In this document: piece after piece, positions 31,814 through 40,400 of the stretch
Layout of the letters: each line of letters starts with the position of its first letter
How positions within the stretch are numbered: the first letter of the stretch is position 1
Origin: Seribacter sp963934295
Lineage (GTDB): Bacteria > Verrucomicrobiota > Verrucomicrobiia > Opitutales > Seribacteraceae
Assembly: GCA_963934295.1 (NCBI GenBank)
Contig: CAWVXY010000001.1
Location: forward strand, 1-64,000
DNA: 64,000 nucleotides
Reading direction: 5' to 3'
Position numbers and translations under genes: made by a program
The notes under the pieces: model-generated
The model's database searches: none
Told to the model about the DNA's origin: nothing
Seen by the model: only the letters and a program-made list of their open reading frames with translations

Positions 31814-34411
31814 TCATAAATCCATTAAAATTTCACGTCCTTGCCCTGCAACATCGGGCCCAACCAAACCCCTATCTTCCAAATCATCCATAATTCGTGC
31901 TGCCCGGTTATAGCCGATACTAAGCTTCCTCTGTAGGTTAGACGTTGAGGCACGTTTTGTTGATCGAATTATCTCAATAGCTTTTCTAGTCATTGGATCG
32001 TCATCAGAGTCATCACCGCCTCCAAGAACATCATCTTCTCCAGCCGATTCAATTTGTTCGCGCACTTCTTCTATAATTTGTGGTGGTCCATTAATTTTCA
32101 AATAATCGACAATTCCATTAATTTCATCATCACTTACAAAAGCACCTTGAGCTCTGGCAAAAGTCGAACTTCCCGGTGGTATAAAAAGCATATCACCTTT
32201 GCCAATTAAAGCTTCTGCACCCTTACCATCAAGAATGGTTTGACTATCCCTGTAGGATGCGACTCTAAATGATATTCGACTTGGTAAGTTTGCTTTAATA
32301 ACTCCGGTAATTACGTTAACGGAAGGTCTTTGGGTAGCAATAATCAGATGAATCCCTGCCGCACGGGCAAGCTGGGCCAATCTAGCAATTCCGGTTTCCA
32401 CATCAGCCTGGGCAACCATCATTAAATCTGCCAATTCATCAATGATACAAACAATGTAAGGTAATTTATTTTCAGGAATTTCCAAAGCATCATCATCCCT
32501 AGGAACCTCTATGGTGTTCAACGCTGCCCTTTCTTCGGGAGTCATTTCAGCATCTAATAATTGAGCTTTTTCTTTTTCTGCCTTGTCTTTTAATATCTTA
32601 GCGTTGAAACCTGCAATATTCCGTACTCCTATTTTGGAAAATATTTGATAACGTCTTTCCATTTCGATGAGGAGCCATTTTAAGGCACCCGGAACTTTTT
32701 TTGGATCTGTAACCACGGGAATCAACATATGTGGTAAATCGTTGTATACCTTCATTTCAACAATTTTAGGATCAACCATTATAAACCGGACATCTTCAGG
32801 ACTGGAATGGTAACAAAGAGATGCAATTATTGCATTTATACAAACAGTTTTCCCAGAACCCGTTGAACCAGCAACCAAAAGATGAGGCATTTTTGTTAAA
32901 TCTGCAACCAAAGGCCTTCCACTTGCTTCCTTACCTAAGACAATAGGAATTTCTGCACCTGCTTCGTGCCAAGCCTTAGACTGAAGTATTTCCTTCATGC
33001 AAACCGGCATAGGGGTTGCATTGGGAACCTCAATACCAACACAACCTTTCCCGGGAACAGGTGCTAGTATTCGAACACTATCTGCCTTTAGTGCCATTGC
33101 TAGATTCTTATCTAGGTTGGCAATTTTTTCTACTCGAACTCCTGCGGCTGGATGTAAGTCATATCTAGTAATAACAGGACCGGTATGAACCTCACCCATT
33201 TCTACTTCTATTTTAAATTCTTTTAAAGTATCCTGTAATCTTTTAGCCTTTAGGATATGATCCTCATCTCCGATAGATTCTTCCTCCGGAGGTTCCATTA
33301 AAAGTTCCATCGGAGGAAAATGGTAGTCTCCTTTTCTTTCTGGAAATAAATCCGATGCTTTTTCTGTCTTTGCTGCTCGCACAACCTTAAAGCCTTCCAT
33401 GCCACCCGATGGTTCAACAACAGGGTCTTGAACTAAAGGATCAGTAATTAAATCCTTAGACTCTTTGTTTTCGCTTTTCTCTTCAGTGTCATTACTGTCA
33501 TTTTCGATAACAGTTTTAACTACGTTTTCAACCGGGGTGATGGTTTTATCGTTAGATGAATTAGACTTTGTTTTGGAAGTTTTAATTGGTTTGTCTTCGA
33601 CATTCTTAGAAACATCACCAAACAACAGATCTTCGTCGTTTTCCTTTCTTTGCCATGGGAAATTCCACTTTTTTACAGGCGGCGAAGAAGAATTTGTATT
33701 TTTAATAATTTTCTCTTCGATAGAATCATCAACATCCATCCCCTCTTCATCTAGAGTTGGGAGACTTACTTTTGAAAAGCTTTTGAAAAGTTTTAAGCGT
33801 GAAAAAATTTGCTGTACCGGAGCGAAAGAAAAATGAAAGGATAGGCAAAATAAAAGAGAAATTGATGAAAAGATTACGGAACCTAAGCTCCCTAACCATA
33901 ACTTCAAAAAACCGCCGAACTGACTATCACTTGGAGAATGGATCGGTAATCCAGAATAAAAAATTGCACCAATAGAACCACCTGCACCATGTTCATATTC
34001 CGTTGGGTCGAAAAGACTATTTCCCCCGTCCGCAAGAACTTGTATATCTCGAATATTTGCCAAAATACAGATACACAACATGGAAAAAATCAAAGTTAAA
34101 AACTTAATGAATTTTTCTTTATTGTGCGTTTTGTGATACGACAAATAACTGAGTACTCCAAACACCCAAGGTAGTAACCAGGCAGAAATACCAAATACAC
34201 TCAAAATATATCTTGCTAAATATACACCAAATTGACCCAATAATGGGGATGTTTCCCCTTTAGGGGATGAATGATAACTCGCGGGATTATAATCGCACAA
34301 AGATGTGAAAATTAAAATTGCGACAATACCATAGACAAAACTTTGTAAAACTTGTTTTTCAGGCGATGCTTTTTGAATGGTCAACCTTTTTTCAGTCATT
34401 GCCTTCGTCAT
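31814..34411 (-). CDS. ftsK: DNA translocase FtsK
   Basis: An 865-residue FtsK/SpoIIIE protein. The N-terminal domain has four membrane segments (about 22-45, 68-90, 97-118, 165-190). An acidic and lysine-rich linker follows (about 225-385). The motor domain has Walker A GSTGSGKT (about 515-522) and Walker B VCIIDELADLMM. The C-terminal gamma winged-helix domain (KAIEIIRSTKRASTSNLQRKL) reads polarity sequences. FtsK pumps chromosomal DNA at the septum and activates dimer resolution. It is divergent from manA and upstream of the RodZ-like gene. Confidence 0.97.
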   Translation of the reverse strand: MTKAMTEKRLTIQKASPEKQVLQSFVYGIVAILIFTSLCDYNPASYHSSPKGETSPLLGQFGVYLARYILSVFGISAWLLPWVFGVLSYLSYHKTHNKEKFIKFLTLIFSMLCICILANIRDIQVLADGGNSLFDPTEYEHGAGGSIGAIFYSGLPIHSPSDSQFGGFLKLWLGSLGSVIFSSISLLFCLSFHFSFAPVQQIFSRLKLFKSFSKVSLPTLDEEGMDVDDSIEEKIIKNTNSSSPPVKKWNFPWQRKENDEDLLFGDVSKNVEDKPIKTSKTKSNSSNDKTITPVENVVKTVIENDSNDTEEKSENKESKDLITDPLVQDPVVEPSGGMEGFKVVRAAKTEKASDLFPERKGDYHFPPMELLMEPPEEESIGDEDHILKAKRLQDTLKEFKIEVEMGEVHTGPVITRYDLHPAAGVRVEKIANLDKNLAMALKADSVRILAPVPGKGCVGIEVPNATPMPVCMKEILQSKAWHEAGAEIPIVLGKEASGRPLVADLTKMPHLLVAGSTGSGKTVCINAIIASLCYHSSPEDVRFIMVDPKIVEMKVYNDLPHMLIPVVTDPKKVPGALKWLLIEMERRYQIFSKIGVRNIAGFNAKILKDKAEKEKAQLLDAEMTPEERAALNTIEVPRDDDALEIPENKLPYIVCIIDELADLMMVAQADVETGIARLAQLARAAGIHLIIATQRPSVNVITGVIKANLPSRISFRVASYRDSQTILDGKGAEALIGKGDMLFIPPGSSTFARAQGAFVSDDEINGIVDYLKINGPPQIIEEVREQIESAGEDDVLGGGDDSDDDPMTRKAIEIIRSTKRASTSNLQRKLSIGYNRAARIMDDLEDRGLVGPDVAGQGREILMDL

Positions 34412-34482
34412 TCAATTCCCTAATATAAACATTTTAACATTATTCATTTTACACCACATAATTATTTATAAAATAGAACTTT

Positions 34483-35469
34483 ATGGTTATTTTCAAGTTT
34501 GAACCTCTTTATAAAATCAGGCCTTGGGGGGGTAACTTCATAGAAAGACAATTTAATAGGAAAATTAAACCAGAATCTGCACATATTGGAGAATCATGGG
34601 AAATTGTAGACAGACCAAAAGATCAATCCATCGTAAATGAAGGCAAACATGAAGGATGTACACTCAGGCAAATTATTTTAAATAATTGCCGTAATATTAT
34701 GGGGCCTAACTGGAATAAAAACGCAAGGTTTCCAATCTTAGTAAAATGGCTAGACTGTAAAGAAAGGCTTAGCCTACAAGTTCATCCTCCAAAAAGAATA
34801 GCTAAACAACTTGGAGGACAGCCTAAAACTGAAAATTGGTATGTTGCAAATACGACCGAAAATTCGGGTTTGTTTATTGGTTTTAAAAAATTCACTGATC
34901 AAAAAGTATTACGAAAGGCACTCGAAGATGGGGATGCTGAATCCCTTTGTTTTCGAACTACTTCAAGCAAGGGTGATTCGATTTTAGTCGAAAGTGGAAG
35001 AATCCATGCCATTGACAAAGGAAATTTAATTTTAGAAATACAACAAAACTCTGATACCACATACAGAGTTTACGATTGGGGTCGAGTTGACTTAGATAAT
35101 AAGCCCAGAAAACTGCATATCAATGAGTCACTCCAAAGTATCAATTTTAAAGATATAAAACCTCAGTTGATAAAAAATAATAATGATATAAAGCAAATGG
35201 TTTTGGCTAGTTGCGAAAATTTTAGAATTACAAAATATATTTTTTTCAAGGGTACTAAATTCTTAATCAAAAATGAAAATATTGAATGTATTCTTTTGCA
35301 TCTCGTTGAAGGGAAAATGAAAATTGATGGAACAACCATTAACAAAGGGGAGCAAGTTATATCTCCCTATTTTTCTGCATGTGAACTTACCATTTTAGAG
35401 GATTCAATTGTTCTAATAACTGATCATTTTGTAAATCAACAAAACTTAGACTGTGCTCTTTCCAATTGA
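34483..35469 (+). CDS. manA: Class I mannose-6-phosphate isomerase
   Basis: This 328-residue protein interconverts mannose 6-phosphate and fructose 6-phosphate. The cupin signatures are clear. They include RPWGG near the N-terminus, IGESWEIVDRP, and VKWLDCKERLSLQVHP with the zinc-binding QVHP. SGRIHAIDKGNLILEIQQNSD matches the standard GxxHAxxxG(x)2(E)IQ segment. It supplies mannose units for surface polysaccharides such as those exported by the system near 54-58 kb. It is divergent from ftsK and upstream of grpE by 52 bp. Confidence 0.93.
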   Translation: MVIFKFEPLYKIRPWGGNFIERQFNRKIKPESAHIGESWEIVDRPKDQSIVNEGKHEGCTLRQIILNNCRNIMGPNWNKNARFPILVKWLDCKERLSLQVHPPKRIAKQLGGQPKTENWYVANTTENSGLFIGFKKFTDQKVLRKALEDGDAESLCFRTTSSKGDSILVESGRIHAIDKGNLILEIQQNSDTTYRVYDWGRVDLDNKPRKLHINESLQSINFKDIKPQLIKNNNDIKQMVLASCENFRITKYIFFKGTKFLIKNENIECILLHLVEGKMKIDGTTINKGEQVISPYFSACELTILEDSIVLITDHFVNQQNLDCALSN

Positions 35470-35521
35470 CCCCGTGAGTTAATAAAGTTTTTTTGTTCTG
35501 TTATTTTAATAAATTATAATT

Positions 35522-36115
35522 ATGGAAGATAGTACGGACGGAAAAGAAAGTAAGGAAAACTTGGTGGATGATTTAGAAGATGAACTTGAATCGTCTAAAC
35601 CAATCGAAAATGAAAAAACTCATGAAGATGATGCTAAAGACAGGCTAGAAACAAAACTACACGAAGCATACGGCAAACAAGATGACCTTCAAAATAAATA
35701 TTTAAGAGTACATGCCGATTTAGAAAATATTAAAAAAAGATCCATAAAAGAAAGAGAGGAGGCAGTGCAGAGAACAAGATCGCAAATAATAGGTGATCTG
35801 CTTCCTATCATTGATTCATTTAAGATGGGTTTGTCCGAAGCATCAAAACATGAAAATGCCAAAACATATGTTGAGGGGTTTTCAATGGCAATGGACTTAA
35901 TGGAAAATACACTAAGTGAGTACGGACTACATGCCGTCGAATCTACAAACAAGCCGTTTGATCCAAAAGTACACGATGCAATCAGTTATGAAAGTAATGA
36001 TACAATAGAAGAAGGTATTGTTATTAATACGATTCGCGAAGGATACAAACTCGGCGATAAATTATTACGACCCGCAAGTGTTATATTATCGAAGGGGAAA
36101 AAAGAAGAAAACTAA
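35522..36115 (+). CDS. grpE: Nucleotide exchange factor GrpE
   Basis: This 197-residue co-chaperone releases ADP from DnaK. After an acidic N-terminal tail comes the long dimerising helix (KQDDLQNKYLRVHADLENIKKRS). The beta domain includes HAVESTNKPFDPKVHDAI and ends with GYKLGDKLLRPASVILSKG, the GrpE signature. It is the first gene of a compact operon; dnaJ begins three bases after its stop. dnaK is not in the window. Confidence 0.95.
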   Translation: MEDSTDGKESKENLVDDLEDELESSKPIENEKTHEDDAKDRLETKLHEAYGKQDDLQNKYLRVHADLENIKKRSIKEREEAVQRTRSQIIGDLLPIIDSFKMGLSEASKHENAKTYVEGFSMAMDLMENTLSEYGLHAVESTNKPFDPKVHDAISYESNDTIEEGIVINTIREGYKLGDKLLRPASVILSKGKKEEN

Positions 36116-36118
36116 GCA

Positions 36119-37261
36119 ATGTCCGAAAAAGATTATTACGAATTACTAGGCGTAGATAGAAATGCAAGTGATTCTGAAATTAAAAAAGCATACAGAAAAC
36201 TCGCGGTTAAATTCCATCCCGATAAAAATCCGGGCGATAATTCTGCTGAAGAAAAGTTTAAGGAAATTTCATCTGCATTTGAAGTTTTAAAAGATCCCGA
36301 CAAGAGAAGGAAATATGACCAATTTGGTCATGATGCATTTCGCGGCGGACATGGGGGCGGTCAAGGGGTTGATCCCTTTGATCTTTTCAGGGACGCATTT
36401 GGTGGCGGTGGCAATAGTGGAGGATTTGGTAGTATTTTTGAAGACTTTTTCGGAGGAGGCTCTTCGCAAAGCGTAAATGAGGGGTCAAGAGGGTCAGACT
36501 TAAGGGTAAGCGTCGATATATCCCTAGAACAAGCCGCTAAAGGGGTTGAGAAGGAAATTAAATACCAACACCATGCACCCTGTAAGCCATGCTCAGGAAC
36601 GGGTGCTAAAACAGGATCAGGAAAAACCATGTGCTCAACCTGCGGTGGTATCGGCCAAGTTGCGTCAAACCAAGGTTTCATTAGTATTCGAAGAACATGT
36701 CCTACATGTAAAGGAAGTGGAGTAACAATAGAAAATCCATGTCAAAGCTGTAGAGGCGATGGGAGGGTAAAATCTCCCGCCAATGTAAAGGTTAACATTC
36801 CCCCAGGAGTGAGTGATGGAAATCGTCTATGCTCCAGAGGGCGAGGTGATGCAGGCTCGATGGGAGGTTCAGCGGGTGACCTCTATGTTGATGTTAGAAT
36901 CAAGAAACACGATAAATTTGATCGTGATGAAGATGACCTTTTCCATGACATATTAATTCCGTTCACTCTTGCAACATTAGGGGGAATGGTTCAAGTACCA
37001 ACCCTCGATGGAAAAGTTTCATTAAAAATTCCTAGTGGTACTCAAGCCAATAAGACATTCAGAATTAAAGATAAGGGAATGCCCAATTTACGCTCTCCCT
37101 CACGAAAAGGTGACCTTTATGCAAGAATCATTATTCATATTCCCCAAAAACTTACAAAACTTCAGAGAGAAAAACTAGTTGACTTTGCCAAGGCTTCCGG
37201 TGAAGAAGACTTACAAGCAGATGAAGGATTCTTAGACAAAGCAAAGAGGTTATTTGATTAA
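36119..37261 (+). CDS. dnaJ: Chaperone DnaJ
   Basis: This 380-residue DnaJ of the full type A layout stimulates DnaK ATPase and binds unfolded chains. The J domain (1-70) contains the HPD motif (KFHPDKN). A Gly/Phe-rich linker is at about 75-125. The zinc-finger region has four repeats: CKPCSGTGA, CSTCGGIG, CPTCKGSG and CQSCRGDG. Substrate-binding beta domains complete it, with PPGVSDGNRL and GDLYVDVRIKKHDKFDRD. It lies 3 bp after grpE and 6 bp before the rfaE2-like gene. Confidence 0.97.
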   Translation: MSEKDYYELLGVDRNASDSEIKKAYRKLAVKFHPDKNPGDNSAEEKFKEISSAFEVLKDPDKRRKYDQFGHDAFRGGHGGGQGVDPFDLFRDAFGGGGNSGGFGSIFEDFFGGGSSQSVNEGSRGSDLRVSVDISLEQAAKGVEKEIKYQHHAPCKPCSGTGAKTGSGKTMCSTCGGIGQVASNQGFISIRRTCPTCKGSGVTIENPCQSCRGDGRVKSPANVKVNIPPGVSDGNRLCSRGRGDAGSMGGSAGDLYVDVRIKKHDKFDRDEDDLFHDILIPFTLATLGGMVQVPTLDGKVSLKIPSGTQANKTFRIKDKGMPNLRSPSRKGDLYARIIIHIPQKLTKLQREKLVDFAKASGEEDLQADEGFLDKAKRLFD

Positions 37262-37267
37262 GTTAAA

Positions 37268-37771
37268 TTGGACAAAAATACCGAAATTAGCGATTGCATT
37301 TCTTCATTAGAAGATGCGATTAAAATCCGGGAGAAAGCCCGATTAGAAAACAAGACATTTGTAATTACAAATGGGTGTTTCGATTTATTGCATAGCGGCC
37401 ATGTTTTTTCCTTGAAACAAGCAAGTTCCCTAGGAGATTACCTTTGGGTTTTAATAAATTCTGACAAAAGCGTTCAGATGTTGAAGGGAGACAAAAGACC
37501 CATTATTCCGGAAATCGATAGAGCCTATGTTTTAAGTAATTTATCCTTTGTTTCCGGAGTAACATTATTTAATACAAAAAGGCTAGATAAAGAAATAATT
37601 TCACTCGAACCTGATATTTATGTAAAAGCAGGAGATTATGATCATGATTCGATTGATAAATTTGAATACAATGCACTTCTTAAAGTAAAATCCCGAATTA
37701 AATTCGTATCTTTCTTGCCTGAAAGAAATACATCCTCTCTAATAAATAACATCATTGCTAAACATAGTTGA
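37268..37771 (+). CDS. rfaE2: Heptose-1-phosphate adenylyltransferase (RfaE domain II type)
   Basis: A 167-residue nucleotidyltransferase corresponding to the C-terminal half of HldE/RfaE. It makes ADP-heptose from D-glycero-beta-D-manno-heptose 1-phosphate for lipopolysaccharide. The TNGCFDLLHSGHVFSL segment holds the HxGH motif. LINSDKSVQMLKGDKRPI and PDIYVKAGDYD are standard for the family. The kinase half of HldE is absent here. The start is TTG at 37268. It lies 6 bp after dnaJ and 7 bp before purN. Confidence 0.88.
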   Translation: MDKNTEISDCISSLEDAIKIREKARLENKTFVITNGCFDLLHSGHVFSLKQASSLGDYLWVLINSDKSVQMLKGDKRPIIPEIDRAYVLSNLSFVSGVTLFNTKRLDKEIISLEPDIYVKAGDYDHDSIDKFEYNALLKVKSRIKFVSFLPERNTSSLINNIIAKHS

Positions 37772-37778
37772 TTGTTTT

Positions 37779-38369
37779 ATGAGAATTGTAATTTTAGGAA
37801 CAGGAAATGGCTCTAATGCCGAAGTAATCCTCAAATCTTCGTCAGAAGGTCAATTAGGAGATACTGAAGTTGTCGGCGTTTTCTCCGATGTGGAAGATTC
37901 AAATATTCTTACTCATTCTAAAAATTATAATGTACTAGGAAAATTTTTAGACCCAGGTAATAAAATTTCAACAATAACGCACGAACAGGAAGATAATTGG
38001 ATTCGTGAAATCAAAGCATCAAATCCGGATTTAGTGGTATTGGCTGGATTTATGAGAATTATATCTAAGAGATTTTTAAAAGAATTTGATTTTAAGGTAA
38101 TAAACCTACACCCTAGCCTTCTTCCAAGTTTTCCGGGATTAAACTCAATTGAAAAGGCATTTAATAAAAAAGTTAAAATTACAGGTTGTACCGTTCACTG
38201 GGTAAATGAAGAGGTTGATGGAGGTGAAATTATTGCACAGGCACCAGTGAGAATAATGGATGGAGATAACCTTGAACTTGTTAAACAAAAAATACACGCA
38301 GCTGAACACATGCTCTTACCTTGGGTAATTAGAGATTTAGCTAATGGTACAATTGCATTTGGTAAATGA
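37779..38369 (+). CDS. purN: Phosphoribosylglycinamide formyltransferase
   Basis: This 196-residue enzyme transfers a formyl group from 10-formyl-tetrahydrofolate in purine synthesis. Motifs include ILGTGNGSNAEVIL (phosphate loop), LVVLAGFMRIIS, NLHPSLLPSFPG with the catalytic Asn-His pair, and GCTVHWVNEEVDGGEI. I use the ATG at 37779; an in-frame TTG at 37755 overlaps the previous gene. Its stop overlaps the start of prmA by four bases. Confidence 0.94.
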   Translation: MRIVILGTGNGSNAEVILKSSSEGQLGDTEVVGVFSDVEDSNILTHSKNYNVLGKFLDPGNKISTITHEQEDNWIREIKASNPDLVVLAGFMRIISKRFLKEFDFKVINLHPSLLPSFPGLNSIEKAFNKKVKITGCTVHWVNEEVDGGEIIAQAPVRIMDGDNLELVKQKIHAAEHMLLPWVIRDLANGTIAFGK

Positions 38370-39250
38370 TAAAAGTATATGGAACACTCCAAGATAAATT
38401 ATTAGAATTTGTTGAAGAATGCCTCTTTGAAATTGCTCCCCACAACTGGATATTAAATTACAATCACTCTAATAAAGTTACACAACTTGAAGGGTATTTT
38501 AGTTCCAAAACCGATGCGGATGAAGAAATAAGGAAGTTATGCGAAATAACAAAATTTAATTTCTTTAGTTCACTTTCCTTAACGGATATTTCCGATGAAG
38601 ATTGGAAAAATTCTTACAAAAAACATTTTAAGCCATGGAGGATTGATAAATTTCATTGGGTTCCTATTTGGTATAAAGAAACCTTTTCTGTCCCAAGTGA
38701 TGAACTCAAAATATTTCTAGACCCAGGAATGGCTTTTGGAACAGGAAATCATGAGACTACCAAATTATGCTTAGAATCCATGGTCTCAATTAACAAAAAT
38801 TTAACTGGTGAAGAAAGACAAGATTTCATTGATGTTGGTAGTGGGTCAGGAATCCTAGCATTAACTGCCAGTATACTCGGATTTGATAAAGTATGTGCGG
38901 TTGATAACGATGAAATTGCAATCAAAGTTTCAAAAGAAAACGCAAAATTAAACTCCTTAAAGAATATAAATTATATTTCTTCTGCGATACAAAATTTACA
39001 AACATCTAAAACATACGGCTTTGTTGTTGCAAACATTCAAGCAGATATCCTATTAAAAAACGCCAACAGATTGATAGAACTTATGCAACCATGTGGGTAT
39101 TTGCTTTTATCTGGTATCCTTGTCTCAGAGATTGATATTGTACACTCTCATTTTGAAAATGTATTTAACTCGTTGAACAAAAAAGTAACTTCAAAAAAGA
39201 AAACAATGAACGAATGGTCTTTATCTCAATTCCAGCTACTAGATATTTGA
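38366..39250 (+). CDS. prmA: Ribosomal protein L11 methyltransferase
   Basis: This 294-residue methyltransferase trimethylates ribosomal protein L11. The N-terminal substrate domain contains DWKNSYKKHFKPWRI. It is followed by LDPGMAFGTGNHETTKLCLE and the SAM-binding DVGSGSGILALTASILG, then VVANIQADILL, all diagnostic of PrmA. It ends the grpE-dnaJ-rfaE2-purN-prmA operon, overlapping purN by four bases, and converges with the P-II-like gene. Confidence 0.94.
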   Translation: MIKVYGTLQDKLLEFVEECLFEIAPHNWILNYNHSNKVTQLEGYFSSKTDADEEIRKLCEITKFNFFSSLSLTDISDEDWKNSYKKHFKPWRIDKFHWVPIWYKETFSVPSDELKIFLDPGMAFGTGNHETTKLCLESMVSINKNLTGEERQDFIDVGSGSGILALTASILGFDKVCAVDNDEIAIKVSKENAKLNSLKNINYISSAIQNLQTSKTYGFVVANIQADILLKNANRLIELMQPCGYLLLSGILVSEIDIVHSHFENVFNSLNKKVTSKKKTMNEWSLSQFQLLDI

Positions 39251-39286
39251 GTGTAGACTCGAGTAGATAAGTTTGTTTCTTAAAAA

Positions 39287-40399
39287 TCAGCCACCAAGAT
39301 ATGTTAATGCTCTAGGTATTGGTAAAGTATAAAAGGCAAATCTATCAATACCTAAGGAAGATATTTTATCTTCTACAGTCTTCCTAAGTTCGTTAACACT
39401 ATTCGGTCCCACTGAAGTATAAACGAGAGCCCACTCCTCGTTTTGTTGTTGATCACTACCTGCGTCAATCATTACACCAAAGTTTGTACTTACACCCGGT
39501 GCACCTGAATCAAGAACAGCATCATAGACCTCGGAATAATTATCACGGGGAATGATACAATAAATACCTACTAAATCTTTAAGATATGTGGTTTTGAGGG
39601 ATTTAGTTTTAGAAGAATCTATAGACTGTCTCCATTCTTTATCACCTTTAAGATCATCTAATGCTGCAATAACTTGTTCCATATTCGCACCATGTGCAGA
39701 AGAAGAAACAGTACTAGAAACATTAATTAAGCCTGAATTAACTGGAATTGAGTACATGAAACCTCTTCCAGGTTCTGTAATCCTACCAGCACGAGCCATG
39801 TCAGCAAAAATAGCGTCAGAATCTGATTTATCAACAACGCACCATACAAATTCCTTTTCGGGTCCCTTCGTTATTCTTAGTAAGGGTATTTTGTCCCTAA
39901 TACCTCCACCCTCTCCAAAAGTTACTGTTGGACCAGGTGCACCATTTTGGAGAGCTGCTTTCGCAATATCATCTGCAACACCAATTTCACAAATACAACA
40001 AATTGCTTCTAAATCAGCAGATCCATTGTGGTGATTGTCATCTTCTCCTGAATCTATATTCGAAGGGAAATTTTGTGAAAAATGTGCATCGTTACAGGAT
40101 ATGGTAAACACAGCACCACTTCCAACCCTATCAAGGTTACCAACTGATATCGCTCTATCTGTAATCTGATCTACTTTAGAATTCGGAACTAAAGCCTGTA
40201 AAAGTTGCTGCTCAGGTGCAGGCGGTGGAAACATTCTCTGTAAAAGTCCACCCTCGTTAAGTACTGAGCCACGGGCACTTATTTGAACAATACCTTTAGC
40301 TCCTTCTTCTGATATTGCTTTAGACACGATGCCAACTGACTCTTTAGGCAGAATCAATGTCAATAAGGACACGCTGTTACTTGTGGTAAGTTCACTCAT
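39287..40399 (-). CDS. Protein with three tandem P-II-like domains
   Basis: A protein of about 370 residues from the ATG at 40399. It starts one base after the stop of the DUF1538 gene and is clearly co-expressed with it. Three P-II-like units can be seen. The first is at about 8-105 (VSLLTLILPKESVGIVSKAISEEGAKG). The second is at about 125-235 (EAICCICEIGVADDIAKAALQNGAPG, ending in PGRGFMYSIPV). The third is at about 275-368 (VGIYCIIPRDNYSEVYDAVLDSGAPG). P-II proteins are homotrimers, so three units in one chain suggest a single-chain pseudotrimer. The first unit carries an insert with an FPPPAPEQQ stretch. P-II proteins gate transporters, and the partner is most likely the DUF1538 protein. 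The ligand and the nitrogen link are unknown. Confidence 0.82.
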   Translation of the reverse strand: MSELTTSNSVSLLTLILPKESVGIVSKAISEEGAKGIVQISARGSVLNEGGLLQRMFPPPAPEQQLLQALVPNSKVDQITDRAISVGNLDRVGSGAVFTISCNDAHFSQNFPSNIDSGEDDNHHNGSADLEAICCICEIGVADDIAKAALQNGAPGPTVTFGEGGGIRDKIPLLRITKGPEKEFVWCVVDKSDSDAIFADMARAGRITEPGRGFMYSIPVNSGLINVSSTVSSSAHGANMEQVIAALDDLKGDKEWRQSIDSSKTKSLKTTYLKDLVGIYCIIPRDNYSEVYDAVLDSGAPGVSTNFGVMIDAGSDQQQNEEWALVYTSVGPNSVNELRKTVEDKISSLGIDRFAFYTLPIPRALTYLGG

Positions 40400-40400
40400 G

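Noticed and set aside
36361..36681. Proline-rich minus-strand frame within dnaJ
   Set aside because: It is the antisense shadow of the glycine-rich linker and zinc-finger region of dnaJ.
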